DNA of 64,000 nt, taken from contig NC_045147.1 in NCBI RefSeq assembly GCF_008831285.2, positions 7,470,334-7,534,333 of the forward strand, in the 5' to 3' direction. Each line of letters begins with the position of its first letter. The stretch's first letter is position 1. The translations under genes were made by a program, and so were the position numbers. The notes under the pieces are model-generated. The model searched no databases. It was not told where the DNA came from and saw nothing but the letters and a program-made list of their open reading frames with translations. Shown here piece by piece: positions 22,690 to 35,325 of the stretch. This stretch comes from Nymphaea colorata (Eukaryota; Streptophyta; Magnoliopsida; Nymphaeales; Nymphaeaceae).

Positions 22690-24402
22690 GCTTGGAAGAC
22701 TGTGTTGCCTGGACTGCCCTATCATTGTTTTGAGTGGGCTGGCCATCAGGCAGGTCCACATCGCCTAGTTTTGATAAAATGTAATTATTCCATAAAATTT
22801 CAATGTGTACCAAAACTTATTCTGGAATCTATCTGTGCGCTCTCATGTACATGGTTGCATGCATATGGTGTACCTGGCCTTTGCTTTTCTGCATTGTAAG
22901 TGCATTTTCCATGTCAATTAGATGATTTGCAGCTGATTTTGTAATTGTACCAAATTTTCCTCCTTTTGTTGCTACATGTCATGTCATATTATCTTATGCC
23001 TGACTTCATCTTTCTTGTTCCAGCTTATTTTGCTGATTGGTTCAGGTATTAAACAATGCTGTTTTGTGTTTTTCTTTTTTTCCTTTTTCTGGTGGGTTTT
23101 TGGCATTGCTATTCTCATTAGAAGCTACCAACGGAGGACTTGTTGTCAATGAAGGAAATACAGATTAGGTCATAGTGTATGCATATGAGTATCTTTGGGT
23201 TGTCTGTAGTTCAAGTTCCTATGCGGTTATTGGTTTCCATGTCAATTTAGGTTCAGGAAAATCCATGAACAAAGTCATAGACAGAACATTGGCCATGAGT
23301 CATGAATACTCTACCCGTTGTGTTTGGTGCTTGCCTATTCAAATATTTGCTTGTGTTGCCCACTGATTTGTCTTTATTACAGGGAAACATGATTGTACGC
23401 AAAGTCTCTTTAGTATTAAAGGGAGCAAGATCAGCATACAATATAAAGTTTGAATGTAAAGGGTGCTTAGTCTTTTTTAGTACATAAAAGGGAATGGTGT
23501 TATTCCCATCCTTGCCAGCTAAGACCTGTTACTTCAATGAATCATGTTGTAGTTTTATTCACTCAATGTATTTTTTTCCCTAGCAAGGTGTTGAATTGAG
23601 TGAGATAGAAGTCCAATCTATGATGATTGTCCGATCCATTCCATCTATGTAAGAATTTTATCATAAGTTTTTTTTTGGAGTACGTATTTTGTTCACCAAG
23701 GTTTGTTCTTAGAGTTTGGCATGGACGAAGACTGATCTCCCACTAGTCTGACCAGTGTCCCTGTTGATGATCTGCTAGGCTACGGCTGCTCCATAAAATT
23801 CCAAGTTTTAAAATATGAACACATTCCTTGGTCACAAAGAAGTTGATGTGTAGCTTATAACTGATGTTTAATTACTGAGATACTCAATGCCTGCACATGT
23901 GGACATATAAGTGCTTCTTTGCATGCAAGTGGGGCTAGACCCCTAATAGAAAGGGATTAAGCACATATAAGTGCTTCTTTGCATGCAGGTGGAATATGGT
24001 ATCAGAATATAAAGGACTTGTCTAAAAGGTCCTTTTCATTTTTTATATATGTGCTTCTTTGCATGCATGTGGTGGTTGCTGCTTGCATGCATGTGGTTTG
24101 GTAGCTAGATCCCTAGTGTTTTATAAGCACGAATAGGCCACAGAGAAAGGGATTAAAAGGTCCTTTTCATCTTTTGCATCCCCATGGATTCACAAACACG
24201 AAAATAATGACCTGTTATAAATGAAGATGAACTTTAGGGATAAATAGCCTCTGCAGAGAACTCGTGTGGTTTAGAGGGCTCCACCTACTTCTCTTTGTAT
24301 TTTTAATGCTGTGGGAATCTGAACTTGTTTTGACTTTCTTACTTAATAGTTCTGTTCATCCAGTGCGGCTCCAGAACATTTGTGATAAGCTTCATGTAGC
24401 AG
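22690..24402. other. Non-coding, probably intron upstream of NAC-alpha exons
   Basis: T-rich sequence without recognised exons. It ends in the acceptor TTCATGTAGCAG at 24391-24402, just before the first recognisable NAC-alpha exon. The acidic first exon expected for plant NAC-alpha genes was not found here. Confidence 0.5.
23908..24180. repeat. Local direct repeats in the presumed intron
   Basis: GTGCTTCTTTGCATGCA followed by a GTGG-containing word recurs at about 23911, 23971 and 24051, with a shorter GCTTGCATGCATGTGG at 24078. AGAAAGGGATTAA and AAAGGTCCTTTTCAT also each occur twice. They look like small overlapping duplications. Confidence 0.75.
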
Positions 24403-24969
24403 GTGAGCAGGGTGGTGCTGGTACAAATGAGACCTCTAAGCAGAGCCGAAGTGAGAAAAAGAGTCGGAAGGCAATGCTGAAGCTGGGCATGAAACCTGTT
24501 ACTGGTGTTAGCAGAGTGACCATCAAGAGAACAAAGAATGTAAAGCTTCTATTTCAACTTTCTTTATCGTTTGATCAAGAAATGTGCGTAAGGATAATGG
24601 ACATGTTTCTCTTTTGTACTTTTCTCGCAGATCCTTTTTGTTATCTCAAAGCCCGATACTTTCAGGAGTCCAACATCAGATACGTATATCATCTTTGGTG
24701 AAGCAAAGATTGAGGACTTGAGTTCTCAGCTGCAAACACAGGCAGCACAACAGTTCAGGGTTCCAGATATCAGTAGTGTGATAACAAAGCCAGAGATGTC
24801 TCCAGGAGCTGAAGCTGATGAAGAGGAAGATGTTGATGAAACTGGAGTTGAACCTCGAGATATTGATCTGGTCATGACACAGGCTGGAGTGTCAAGAGGG
24901 AAGGCTGTTAATGCTCTCAAGACTGCCAATGGAGATATAGTCACTGCTATAATGGAGCTTACTGCATAG
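24403..24969 (+). CDS. NACA: Nascent polypeptide-associated complex alpha subunit, last two exons
   Basis: Exon 24403-24539 starts after a TGTAGCAG acceptor and encodes the end of the variable N-terminal region ([18 protein letters not shown]) and the start of the NAC domain ([17 protein letters not shown]). A 91-bp GT-AG intron (24540-24630) follows. Exon 24631-24969 completes the NAC domain ([26 protein letters not shown]) and adds the C-terminal UBA domain ([20 protein letters not shown], ending IMELTA). In plants this protein pairs with the beta subunit (BTF3), binds ribosomes at the tunnel exit and shields nascent chains. The visible part is undamaged, with correct splice sites, so it is probably a functional gene. 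The upstream acidic exon with the start codon was not found: it lies outside the window, was missed, or is lost. Confidence 0.93.
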
Positions 24970-25912
24970 CAAGACCAATCTTTTTTTTGTTTGTCTTTCA
25001 ATCCTTTTTGATGCAGATAGTTTCTGTGTTTTTGTCCTTTCTTGGGGAACAGTTGCTATTTTAACTGTTGGAGCCTGAGTTGTACTTCAACTTCTGCGAC
25101 ATTCTTTATCTTTGAATTTTTCTTTCCTTGTTGAAATTACATTTCCTGTGAAATGATTTCAACTTTTCCTTTTCTTGCATTAAAGAGATTTTTTTATTGG
25201 TATTTTGATTATGTGATGAAAAATGCCGTTCTTTCTCTTACAATAGTCTCTTATTTGAGGTAGAAAAGATGGTTTCTTAGATATAACCAGACAACATTTC
25301 TGTTCTTCTACCGTGTTCTTTATGTTGGGGGACAATGAGGCCGAAATTTGAAGCTTTTGACATTAATAGCAGATAATGCCTTTTCGTACGCTAGATAAAT
25401 TGAATTAAGGGTAGTCGCGGGCTAAAGCAGGGAAGCTTTGTTGGTTGATTATTCATTGTGTTGCAAATTTGGTGATATTGTGAGGCATCAGTAACCGAAG
25501 CTAACCGAGCAGACGAAAGCCTTCAAATCTTTTCTCCAGTCAAGGAAAACTCCAGTACAAAACCAATACAATGATACCTTTGCCGGGTTATAATTGCATG
25601 CCTTCTCTTTGCGTCTTTTAGAATCCAAACACGCTTTCCTTGTCAGTCAGCTGCCCTCCACCTGCATTACAGGACATTCCATAAATCAATCAATCAATCA
25701 AATATACAAAAAACATGGACTTCTCATTCTCTGTTTGTATCAAAAGAATCCCTGGCAGGAAACACTACCTCTTTTGTACTCTACTCTTGGTTCGGATGAA
25801 TGTCAGAAATGTATGAAAAGCCTTGTCAGTTTCTCTGGATTTTCCGCTTGGGAAAGAAAATCGAAAAGAAGAGTGAAAGGGTTTCTGCTAAAGTTTTCAT
25901 TGGCACCTGCAA
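24970..25912. other. 3' flank of NAC-alpha
   Basis: T-rich 3' untranslated sequence continues to about 25200. Beyond it I see no gene. TCAATCAATCAATC forms a short tetranucleotide run near 25686. Confidence 0.5.
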
Positions 25913-26110
25913 TTACAAAAAAGTCCTTTGTACAGACATAGCTGCAGAAACAGCCTGCGTTACGGCACTAGCACGAAACAACCTACGTAACAACCTGTTT
26001 CCTAGAATTCTAATAAGATCTTCAAACTTAAACATGGTCATCTGTTCAACAGATCCATTTCGACCCTTAAGCCGATCTGTAAGCCATCTTATCCAGAGTA
26101 TGATTAGATA
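25913..26110 (-). CDS. Unrecognised terminal-exon-like ORF, 65 residues
   Basis: On the minus strand an acceptor-like ATCATCTTAG is followed by 65 sense codons and TAA (25913-25915). The peptide has a hydrophobic start (YLIILWIRWLTDRLKG), then FKFEDLIRILGNRLLRRLFR and an Ala/Val-rich end. The composition looks like real protein rather than random translation, and the frame is open throughout. I do not recognise the family. It would be the last exon of a gene convergent to NAC-alpha. The exon at 26903-27009 may belong to the same gene, but the donor joining them is not clear. No ATG-initiated ORF covers it, as expected for an internal or terminal exon. Confidence 0.35.
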   Translation of the reverse strand, partial: YLIILWIRWLTDRLKGRNGSVEQMTMFKFEDLIRILGNRLLRRLFRASAVTQAVSAAMSVQRTFL

Positions 26111-26902
26111 CTAAGATGATTTTGTTGACATGGGAAATGGAAGGATTGTTGACCTTTGAGTGAACACAAGCTCTTAGTGACCAGGGCTGAATGACAAGCC
26201 GAGCCAACTCAGGCTTGACTCGAACTCACCCATACAAGTTTGACTAAACGAGTTGAGCTCGAGCTGTTAAACGAGTTAAGTATGAGTCACATGGAATCAA
26301 CTTGCTTAACTTTGACTCAGCTCTGCTATATAAATGATTCATCGAATCAAAAGATCCGGAAAATTAGGGTCATTTTTTTTAGAGGTTTCCACTTTCATAG
26401 CTCTTTTTCTCTCTCTTTTCATCTCGACATACCAACCATCGTTTGATAACCGATGCTAAATACTGCTTTTACTATGCATTTGCAACGATCAGTTACATGA
26501 CTACGGTTTTTAGTGATGGAATGCAGTTTTTGTAGTAGTTTTTAACGACATAAAAAAGACAATCTGGATTTAAAGGTAGCTGGCTGATTTCTAATGCAAG
26601 CTCACCAGGAGAGAGGGCTCCCTTCGCTGTTATTAAAAGGGATGAAAAAAATGATATGTACAGTAGACAAAAACAAAAAAGAATGCATAGAATTAAGCCA
26701 CGAAAAACACTTCCGCTGCCAAACAATATGTACACTATGTACAAAAAGAGGAACACCGCTACCTAAGCAAGGTAATAGTGTCAATATCTGATATACCATT
26801 CAAAAGTATGTCTGATCCATGACCAACACTTATAGATCTGGTATGCCTGCTCATCCCTCTAATATAGTCTCTCTTTTGGTAGGACCTGCTACAACTTCAA
26901 CA
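26111..26902. other. Non-coding, possibly intron or 3' UTR of a minus-strand gene
   Basis: Contains a GAGTTGAGCTCGAGC-type low-complexity block (26220-26290) common in plant intergenic repeats. No coding sequence was supported. Confidence 0.35.
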
Positions 26903-27009
26903 TCATGAGTCCACTATAGCGTCCTGCCAAGGATGTTCTGCAGAAAAATCTTCTATCCACAATAGAGTCTCCTTGAAATCAAGAACGCCTTTCTCAATAC
27001 AAAGGCCTT
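26903..27009 (-). CDS. Unrecognised exon-like ORF
   Basis: On the minus strand the acceptor CTGATCTTCAG precedes an open frame reading GLCIEKGVLDFKETLLWIED and ending PWQDAIVDS at a TGA (26903-26905). The peptide is protein-like but short, and the family is not recognised. It may be a terminal exon, or an internal exon spliced before the stop to 26110. A short TTTAAAATAAATAAATAAA tract upstream (27080-27100) would lie in the preceding intron. Confidence 0.28.
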
Positions 27010-27786
27010 CTGAAGATCAGATAATCCAAGTAACTTTAAAGGGTGTTTCCTTCGTGTGAGCAGGTTGATTTCAATTTTCTTTTAAAATAAATAAATAAAT
27101 AAACACACACACACACACACACACACAAATATGCTGATATGAACGACCTTGCCTTTGGAACTAACATTCGCTATGAAATGCTCTATAGGAATTTAACTTA
27201 TGTGAAGATGTCATATCACTATATGTGTCCATGATCTCCTCATGTAGTTTTCGACCTAACTTCTTGTATGGTTTAAATCTTATGACTGTAATCTCATTGT
27301 CTCAACTTTCCTAATGGCATGATGTTTCATTCTTTGTCAAGAATTGAACACCTTGAATTAGATTCTTAGTCAACTTATTTCCTTATGTACTTAACCAGTG
27401 TGTGCATATATGCCATATAAAAGATTAATGGGTTCGAAGCTTCTTTCTACACCTGAACCCACTGATTCAAGCACTTGTCATTTCTTTCATTATTCATCTT
27501 TTGGTTCGTTTAGACAGAGACAACAATGAGATCCAATAATGACCATGAGAGAATGTTCCATGACATAACTAACTGCACTTTCTTTACTTTTATTGTTCTT
27601 TATGCTAAGATGCTTGTACATGTATTCATCTATCTGTTAAAGGCAGTGAGAGCCAATGGTCCAATGGCTAGAATGTGTAGGATGATCCTTGTTATAATGT
27701 ACAAACTGATAGATATATGGATGTAATGTATGTTTATGTTAACATGAGAATCATACTTTCAAATATGTAAATAAGGTTTTACCAAG
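27010..27786. other. Non-coding interval
   Basis: Holds AAATAAATAAATA and a CA microsatellite (27104-27126). No gene recognised. Confidence 0.4.
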
Positions 27787-30700
27787 GTGTGAGCACCCCA
27801 AATTTGCACAAGTCCAAAGATAATTTTACCCTTTGCAAGGACATTTCAAAGTTGATATTTAGAAATCAGATTTCAAGAAACATGGGTCGCTACAAAGTCA
27901 AACAATCACATTTAATTATGGCATTGAGCCCTAGACTAGGATCACCTAGGTTGCCATTGCTATAAAAAGACCATTTTACACCTACAACCTTTGTCACCTT
28001 GACCCTAAAATGAGGGATTTTAACCAAAACTTTGAGAATTGTCTAACATTTCAGCAAGTAGGAAAATTCTTACCTTTATAAGGCCTCTAGATTCGTTGGA
28101 GTCAGCTTGCTATGGTTTCCTCAACTTAGAATTAGCTCACTCTAACCTGATCAGCTCACTGAGACTGTTTACCTATCATTTCTTGATCACCAAAACCATG
28201 TCAGACCTAACTGAGCTCAAATAGGCTCTCATCAGTGTCCATAGAGTATTTTTGAGTTAATTGTAGTTCCAAAGCCTAGATTTAAGTTTTGGAGTGATTG
28301 TCCCAAAATCAGAGTGATGCTCTCTCACCTACTTTAGCAAGTGCGAACTAAAATTCTCTCAATCCATAACATGTTAGCTCACACCTCGCACCATTGTGAT
28401 CAGTAATCCCATGGCAGAGTATTTTCAACTTTAGTTCAGAAAGATGTGTCACATATTGAAAGTTTCTGTTTTTCGCTTGCACATCACTAAAAAAATGTCA
28501 TTTTACATTCTCTAAAAGTTGAGTTTTGGAGGACTAAAGAAATCATTTTACAACCTAATTTCACAAGTAACCTATTTTTCATCTATGCACCTTCGTCTAT
28601 GTTCAGCTCCCACACGATCCACTGGCCTCAACTTGCATGCTAACGATATTTTGGTTATTTTTCAATAAACCTAACTTAGGAGTACATGAACCTAAATTAG
28701 CATTTCCTACAAGTACACATGAACCCAGTAGGTTCACACCCAGCCTGAGTGCACTTCAAATTCAGCTAAACTTAGTTTCCTAAAATCGAACTTATGTTGA
28801 GCCCAGCTAGATCCTATGCCCAGCCTAGGCCGTAACCCATTTCAAATTGAACCCAGCCAAGGTCTAGTACAGGTTTACTAAATCTGAACCCTTGTAGCCC
28901 AGATTGAGCTAGGTCCAAGACCATGCTAGTCCCAAATCTCATATCAAGATCTTTTATCCAGATTTCAGATATATTGTCTGCTTTTTATAGATCTAGATCC
29001 ATTATCTCAAATCTCAATATCAGATTTCAATTCATATCTCCATATGATATCAAGATTTGCATTCTAGAGTCTTCTTCAGATCTCTTCTTCAGATCTAGAT
29101 CTGGGTCTAGATCCCCATATCGAATCTAGATCTAGGATCCACATATGAGCACAATGCATATTATATTCATTTAATGCATCACCCATTTCTCACTCTGTCT
29201 TCAATGGCAATTCATATAGAAGCCCATGAATAATGTGAAATTCTTCGCCAAACAAGCCAAAGCAGACAAAATCTGAATTGGTATCCATACCGAGTTAGAA
29301 TGAATATTGTTCTATTAGAGGTCAGTTTTAACATATACCTTTAATGTGTGTTTTCTCTGCTCTATGTTCATGCTTCATTTGTGCTCCATGCTATATGTCA
29401 ATTCAAATTGCTTATCATGAATCGATCAGCATTTCTCCAAGCATGTATTATTTTTCATGGAATTGAATTTGGATCACAATCGAGAGTGTAACAAATAGTT
29501 TTCTATTGAAAATACCATTTTAGTATAATGTTTTGTGTTTTTGAGAGGAGAGAGATGACTAGAAGTTTAGTCATAGTTTAGTCATGTATCGATCCTTTTG
29601 GAGAGGATCGACTTCCCCTCTAGCTATAATAGGGGTCTCATCCCCCACCTCCACTGTTCAAGTTACAAAATCGATCTGCATTAGAGCCTATAAAATTTGG
29701 TGAAATTCCAATATGGTGATCCAAAAGCTTGGCTCATTTCAAATTAAATTTTTAGAGTCTTGGTCAAAGTTCTTGAGTTCAAGCTACAATAGCACTCAAC
29801 CAAGATCTAAATAGGCTCTGTGTAGTGGTCGTGGGAGCGGGCGCAACAAGGTATTCAACAGGTTTAGTAATTTCTTTTTCCCTCTATTTTCTTTTCTTAT
29901 TTACAATTTAGTGCTTTCTTTTCTTTTCTTTTCTTATATTAATAGCATACTTAGGTTTCTCTTTTTTGCTCTCTGCTGGCTTAAGTTAGTTTATTTTCTA
30001 CTCCTAGGTTTGCTTTATTTGCTTTTATAATTCTATGGTGTAATTTATTTTATTTTATAGAATAGGGTTTAATTTTATGTCTCTAGTATAGTCCTGGGGT
30101 CAGGTATGCCTTATCATCACTCTCTCTTTCAATTTTTATGCAGTTCTATTTATTCTGTTTTGGTTGAAATCATGCATTAAACATGTATTTTTCTTTCATC
30201 ATTTAATTCGTCATACATAGCAAAAGTTCTTAAATATGCACTTTAGTCACTTAACACCCATGTGCACCCTTGTTTGAAACTGAGCCAAGCTAGCCCAGTA
30301 ACGTGCCTTGAGGCAATAGCCCTAGCATGTGAACAACTAGACTCAGCTCAGGCCTCATACAGGTCCACTTTCAAAACATGTTTTTCTTTGAATGATTTCA
30401 AAAACTAGATCCTTTAAAAGGCTTTCCAAAACCATATATCATATAGACATGAAATCTAACCTTAGATCTGCAATCTAAGACCTCACCCAGACTGGTCTTA
30501 AAACTGACTGCTCAAACCTGTGAATTCTTATGTGGCCAATCTCCAACTAAACCCATTTTAACAAGGCCTGACCTCTCAAGTTTAGCCCCTAATCGGCTAA
30601 ATCCTTATGTGGATCTTGAATCTTGGATATCAGATAAAAAATCCTAAGTCGATTACAGTTCAAGTGAATTTGAATTCTCAAGTTAAAGAGATCAGATTAA

Positions 30701-31120
30701 GCCAATCTTGTACATATTTGGATTTAAGGTATTTAGACCTAAATCGTAAAGGTGATATCGTGGATAATAGATCAAATTTATGGGATTTAAGATTTCAAAG
30801 TTGCAGATCATGGATATAGATGTCAATAACAAGTCATAATATTTTTGTATCTTTACCATATATTTCATATTTCAAACTTAGAACTAAGAACTCATAGAAA
30901 TATAAAGATTTGAATCTATTAGATTACGATCAATAAATACTAGGAGTTGAATACGATTTTATCCAAATCTATTTTTACGTCCATTTACTATATCCTAAAT
31001 AGAGATTGAATTTCAAAGATACATCATCTAGTTTTGCATGCATCATTTTAGACTTAGCTTTTTGTTTGCATGGGTCTATGTTGAATTGAACAAAAACAAA
31101 TATCAAACAGATTTTCCCAC
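27787..31120 (+). repeat. Probable 5' LTR of the old Tat element
   Basis: The start TGTGAGCACCCCAAATTTG parallels the young LTR start TGTTAACACCCCAAATTTT. A TATA-like GCTATAATAGG lies at about 29620, comparable to the young LTR promoter. Sequence near 31128 (CTTCAATTTAAGGATT) matches sequence shortly downstream of the young element's primer binding site. That places the LTR end before it. The exact 3' boundary and primer site are not recognisable. Confidence 0.5.
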
Positions 31121-33469
31121 TTTGACGAGCCTCTTCAATTTAAGGATTCCGCTAGATGGATGAAGCGGCTATCTCCCTCCTTGTTCAGGTCCCGCCTCCT
31201 AATGCTTGTCAGCCTGAACAACAGCTCCTTGTACTTTCAGGCATTGAAATTAGTCACAAATTGATCATCGACATGGTCTCTACGATGACCTACTGGCTCT
31301 GGTATTCCCAACATATACGTAAACTCATCTATGAGAAGTGCCATTTCTTCAAAGGGGAACTAGAAAATAGACGTTAATGGGTTCAACCTCTCTGCTAAGT
31401 TGTGAATGAGGTTGATGTTGATCCGACATGCAGCTGACAATGCTACAGTCTACAAACCACAATCATCCAAATGAAGAGAGAAACCATCCACGAAATGCTC
31501 AAGCCACTGTAGATACTAGCCTGGCACAGGTCTATCTATGGGATTTTATCTAGTATATGGATCACCTTTAAGGATCAAGTGGACAAATGGTGAAGAGGAA
31601 ACCGTCCACGTAATGCTCAAGCAACTGCAGATACTAGTCAGGCACAAGTTTATCTATGGGAATGTGATGTTCTCTTTTGCTACTTCTATTTAGAGTGGCA
31701 ATTGAACTCAGTAAATACTTTTTCTAAGGAAAGAAATATACATATTTGTGTGTTGTTTTATGTTTTAAGGTTGGATGTCTCCCTTGAAAAATATAGTTTA
31801 ACCATAAAGTTCAAGCACTATGCTGTTCCTCCTACTATTTCCTTGCTTGTTCTATTGAATTTTTCTTATAGAAGGTTGGAATCAAATTGGCTTCTCCTTG
31901 TCCTTTAGCAGTATGAAATTGTAATCGAAATACAAAGCTATAAGTTACACTAGACAATATTATATTTTCCCAGACAGTTGTTGAAACAGGCCACTTCTTT
32001 ACAAAAAAGTGATATACGTTTAGTTCCACCATCATCATGGACTTTGGAGTTTGCTGATAACCTTTTTACTGTTGCCAAGTTATTTCTTTTTCCTTATATG
32101 TGCTGGGGTTGCGAGAATCCATTGTTTTCTTCTCAAGTTGTAGGTGTGATTTCCTTTTTTTTTCGGAGCATGTTTATGGTTGTTGAAGTGTTTGATGCCC
32201 ATATGTAGTTGGATAGAATCAATGACATGGTGAAAGCCTCCATCTATTGGACATTTTGTGCAATGTGTACAACCAAGGAACTCACATACAGTCAAGAGAA
32301 ATCATAATGGTTGCTGTCTCCATGATTATGGAGTGTTTGAATAAATCTCTTGGATTTTAAATATGATTAAAAGTATTGGTACTCTTTCTACAAACTACTT
32401 GAAGGTTAACTGTATTCAATGTTTTGCTATGTTTGAAAAATCGATATTTTACTATCATCTTCGTCCATCCTTAGCTAGTCTTCATTGGTATCTCTAATAT
32501 ATTCATCCGGATGAACTTCAACCTGGTCAGTGTGGTACCAATGAAATTATATGATATTTTTTCTTTATTTCCATGTACAAGTTCGAAGTCCTCGCCTTTT
32601 GAGTTAATATTGATGGTCTTCCTATCATAGATAATTGCCTTATGCTCCCATGGTCTTGTTTGTGGACATGCATTGCATTGATTGTGCCAAAAAGGTGGAG
32701 AGGACCCTCCTCAAATTCAGAGGTCTCTCTCACACACACTCTCTCTCTTTCTCATTGATTTTTATCAGTGCCTCCCTATGTTATTAATCTTTAGGTTGTT
32801 ATCTACACTTTGGCGTGGAAGTTGTTAAGATAGACGTGGTAGTGAACTTGGTCACATTGAAGGGCATGGTAGGTCCTCAAGCACTAGAAAGCTGTGGCCT
32901 CTTTTTTGCTTCGAGATCATGCAATGTTAGAAGCTGGTTTCTGAAGTTTTTCCCCTTTTTTATGCATTGTGTTTTCTCAAATAAGAACAAAATGTTTTGT
33001 AACATGGAACTATAAAACTTGTTCTTTGAATGCAAATGTTTTTACAAAATAGTCTATTTGCATGGAATTTCAGTTTCCACCAATTAAAATTTTGATATTA
33101 TTAAAAAAAGTATTAGTAATCCAAGATTGTATTACAAAAGAGAAAAATAATTTGCAACACCAATTTTCTTACTGAAGAAAAAACAATTTGCAACACAAAA
33201 TTTCGTTATTGGAACTATGAATCGCTCCAAATGAACACGTATGCAAACTCAGATTTGCAAGATAGATTTTCATTCTGGTAGTCAATTAACAACAAAAGTA
33301 TTTTGTTGCTAATCATGAATTATTAGTAACAAAGGAAATTTTGTTACTAATCTATTTAGTGTTGCCACTTTTAGTGACAAAGCTTGTGATGGTTTTTTGG
33401 TTTGTGAAAATCTTTAGCAGCGAGACATGCATTACTAAAAATCTCCCCTATTGTAGTGATGGAGTGGTT
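31121..33469. other. 5' internal region of the old Tat element, no intact gene
   Basis: ORFs such as 31156-31377 have no recognised domain. Part of this may be foreign insertions. It contains the direct duplication listed separately at 31473-31664. Confidence 0.4.
31473..31664 (+). repeat. Two-copy direct repeat
   Basis: A segment of about 70 bp containing AATGCTCAAGC and TAGATACTAG occurs at about 31473-31543 and again at about 31594-31664, with several differences. The unit spacing is about 120 bp. Confidence 0.7.
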
Positions 33470-35325
33470 TTACAAGCATATCAATCAAGATGGTCCAGCT
33501 TTCAACTTACGTGGAACAACATCCTCCTGCTCCACTTGTATAGGTATATGCTAGACAATCTTGTTGAGGAGGGGGTCATCTAGGATTACTTCTACATGAA
33601 GGAACAGCTGGCTTTGTACCACATATCAAGGCCAAAAGACAAACATTCTTCTGTTGAGACCTTTCTTTGTGGTCCCTTATCAAACATAGCAATGCGTGGC
33701 ACAATTCTCAAAGTGGTGGATAGACTTCTACACCATTAGGAGAGATTTTAGTATAGTAACAAGTTTAGGTTTGGATGACAATGTATGGCAAGGAGTAGTC
33801 TAGTTGCTAATAACTGGTCATCTGTATATGGCAAATATGCTAAGTCTAGAGTGTACATAGAGTGGTGGGAGATTGTTTGCCCTCTTCCTTATTGTCGTTG
33901 AGTACATGTCATGTTACAAAACTATTTTCAGCTTAAATGATATTTTGATTTCTCTTCTAATTTTTTAGAGTGCACATGATTTTCTCTCAACATTTTTTGA
34001 AAAAATGTCATTTCCACTTTTAAACTAACTTGTCCTTTTCATGTGATATCAGTAAGAAGAATTCTTAACGGCTCTATACACTAGATCTCAAGGTGAAGAG
34101 GAAAGAGAACAAGAAATATAGGAGATGGAAGATCAATAGGTGGATTTGACACTCATGCTGGCCATCCAAATGATGATCCAGTAGATGATGAAAGAGGGCA
34201 GCATACCAGACGATGGACCCAGTAAAAAATTTTTGAGGGTTTGATCAAAGTCCCGTGACCTCAACAGGATGTGTGACAGATCCTGTGCAGTCTCAGATAG
34301 AGGAGATGGCAAAGACCATCATATGCATTCAATTCCAGAGAAAGTAGGTCTACTCTAGGAGGCAATTATACAAAGGTCTAAACGATGAAGATCTTGAGGA
34401 ATTGCCTTGTAAAGCAAGTTTAAGGCACGAAAATCCCCACACTCACATGTCTATCTTTCTTACTCAATGTTGAAATTTGGAGATAATAATAAAGCTTTGT
34501 CATTTGTTTCCTACGGAAACCCTTGAGCCAACACAGAATGAGGGATTTTGATGAAGTGATCAATCCATTCATTGAGAAGTACTAGCCAAATCTTTTAGAC
34601 CAACTATAGGCACCGTCATGAGTCTCCAACAAAAGCCATGAGAAACTATGAGAACACATATAGATGTGGCAGACCTCAACCCTCACCATGATCCTCAAAG
34701 GATTTCAAGGGCATCTTCATCACCATCTCATAAAACATGAGTACAAAATTTCTATGACCCGACTGAGCCATGGTGGGACTTATCTTTTTATACAAGGGAC
34801 ACACTAGATATGCCATAATGTGGTCATCAACAATCGAATGTTGCATCTAGTTCTTGCCAGAATGGTTCTATCAACCCATAGTCTAGGATGGGTGAAATTT
34901 CCGCTTGTATAGTGATTACACAATCCCTCTACATGCATATCATCAGTTGTTGGACGACATGACTGAGAAGCAAGTTGTGTGAGACTTATATAACTGGGAG
35001 ATGTGCTCTGCCAGATACACTTACCATGAGCAGTACACCGCCATCTTGCTAATGGGACTATTTTTTGTTGTGCCCTATTGCCCAGAAAGATGCATAGCTT
35101 AGTTCTCCAAGATGCAATTGACTTTTTTTGATGTCCCAAAAGGAGATCCTGCCATCATAGATTAGCATCTAGGGTTAGAGGATTGGAATAACATCAGCAC
35201 TTTAGTGGCAGCAAATTGGTCGATCATTCAAAAAAACAATCTTGTTCATGATCATCCCAATAAGTCTAGGTTGTACATATCATGGTGGAGGAGTGCCACT
35301 CCCAATCCTTATTGTCATTGAATAT
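33470..35325 (+). pseudogene. Plant mobile domain (PMD) remnants of the old Tat element
   Basis: Two stretches end in a PMD-like C-terminal motif: VYIEWWEIVCPLPYC at about 33850-33900 and LYISWWRSATPNPYC at about 35265-35320. They compare with YVKWWDEVRPSI in the young element's PMD ORF. The second is preceded by GLFFVVPYCPERCIA (about 35055-35100), matching GPFFIIEYHPERCLR of the young copy. Stops and frameshifts are throughout. The doubled C-terminus could be a duplication inside the element or the overlap of two elements. Confidence 0.55.
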
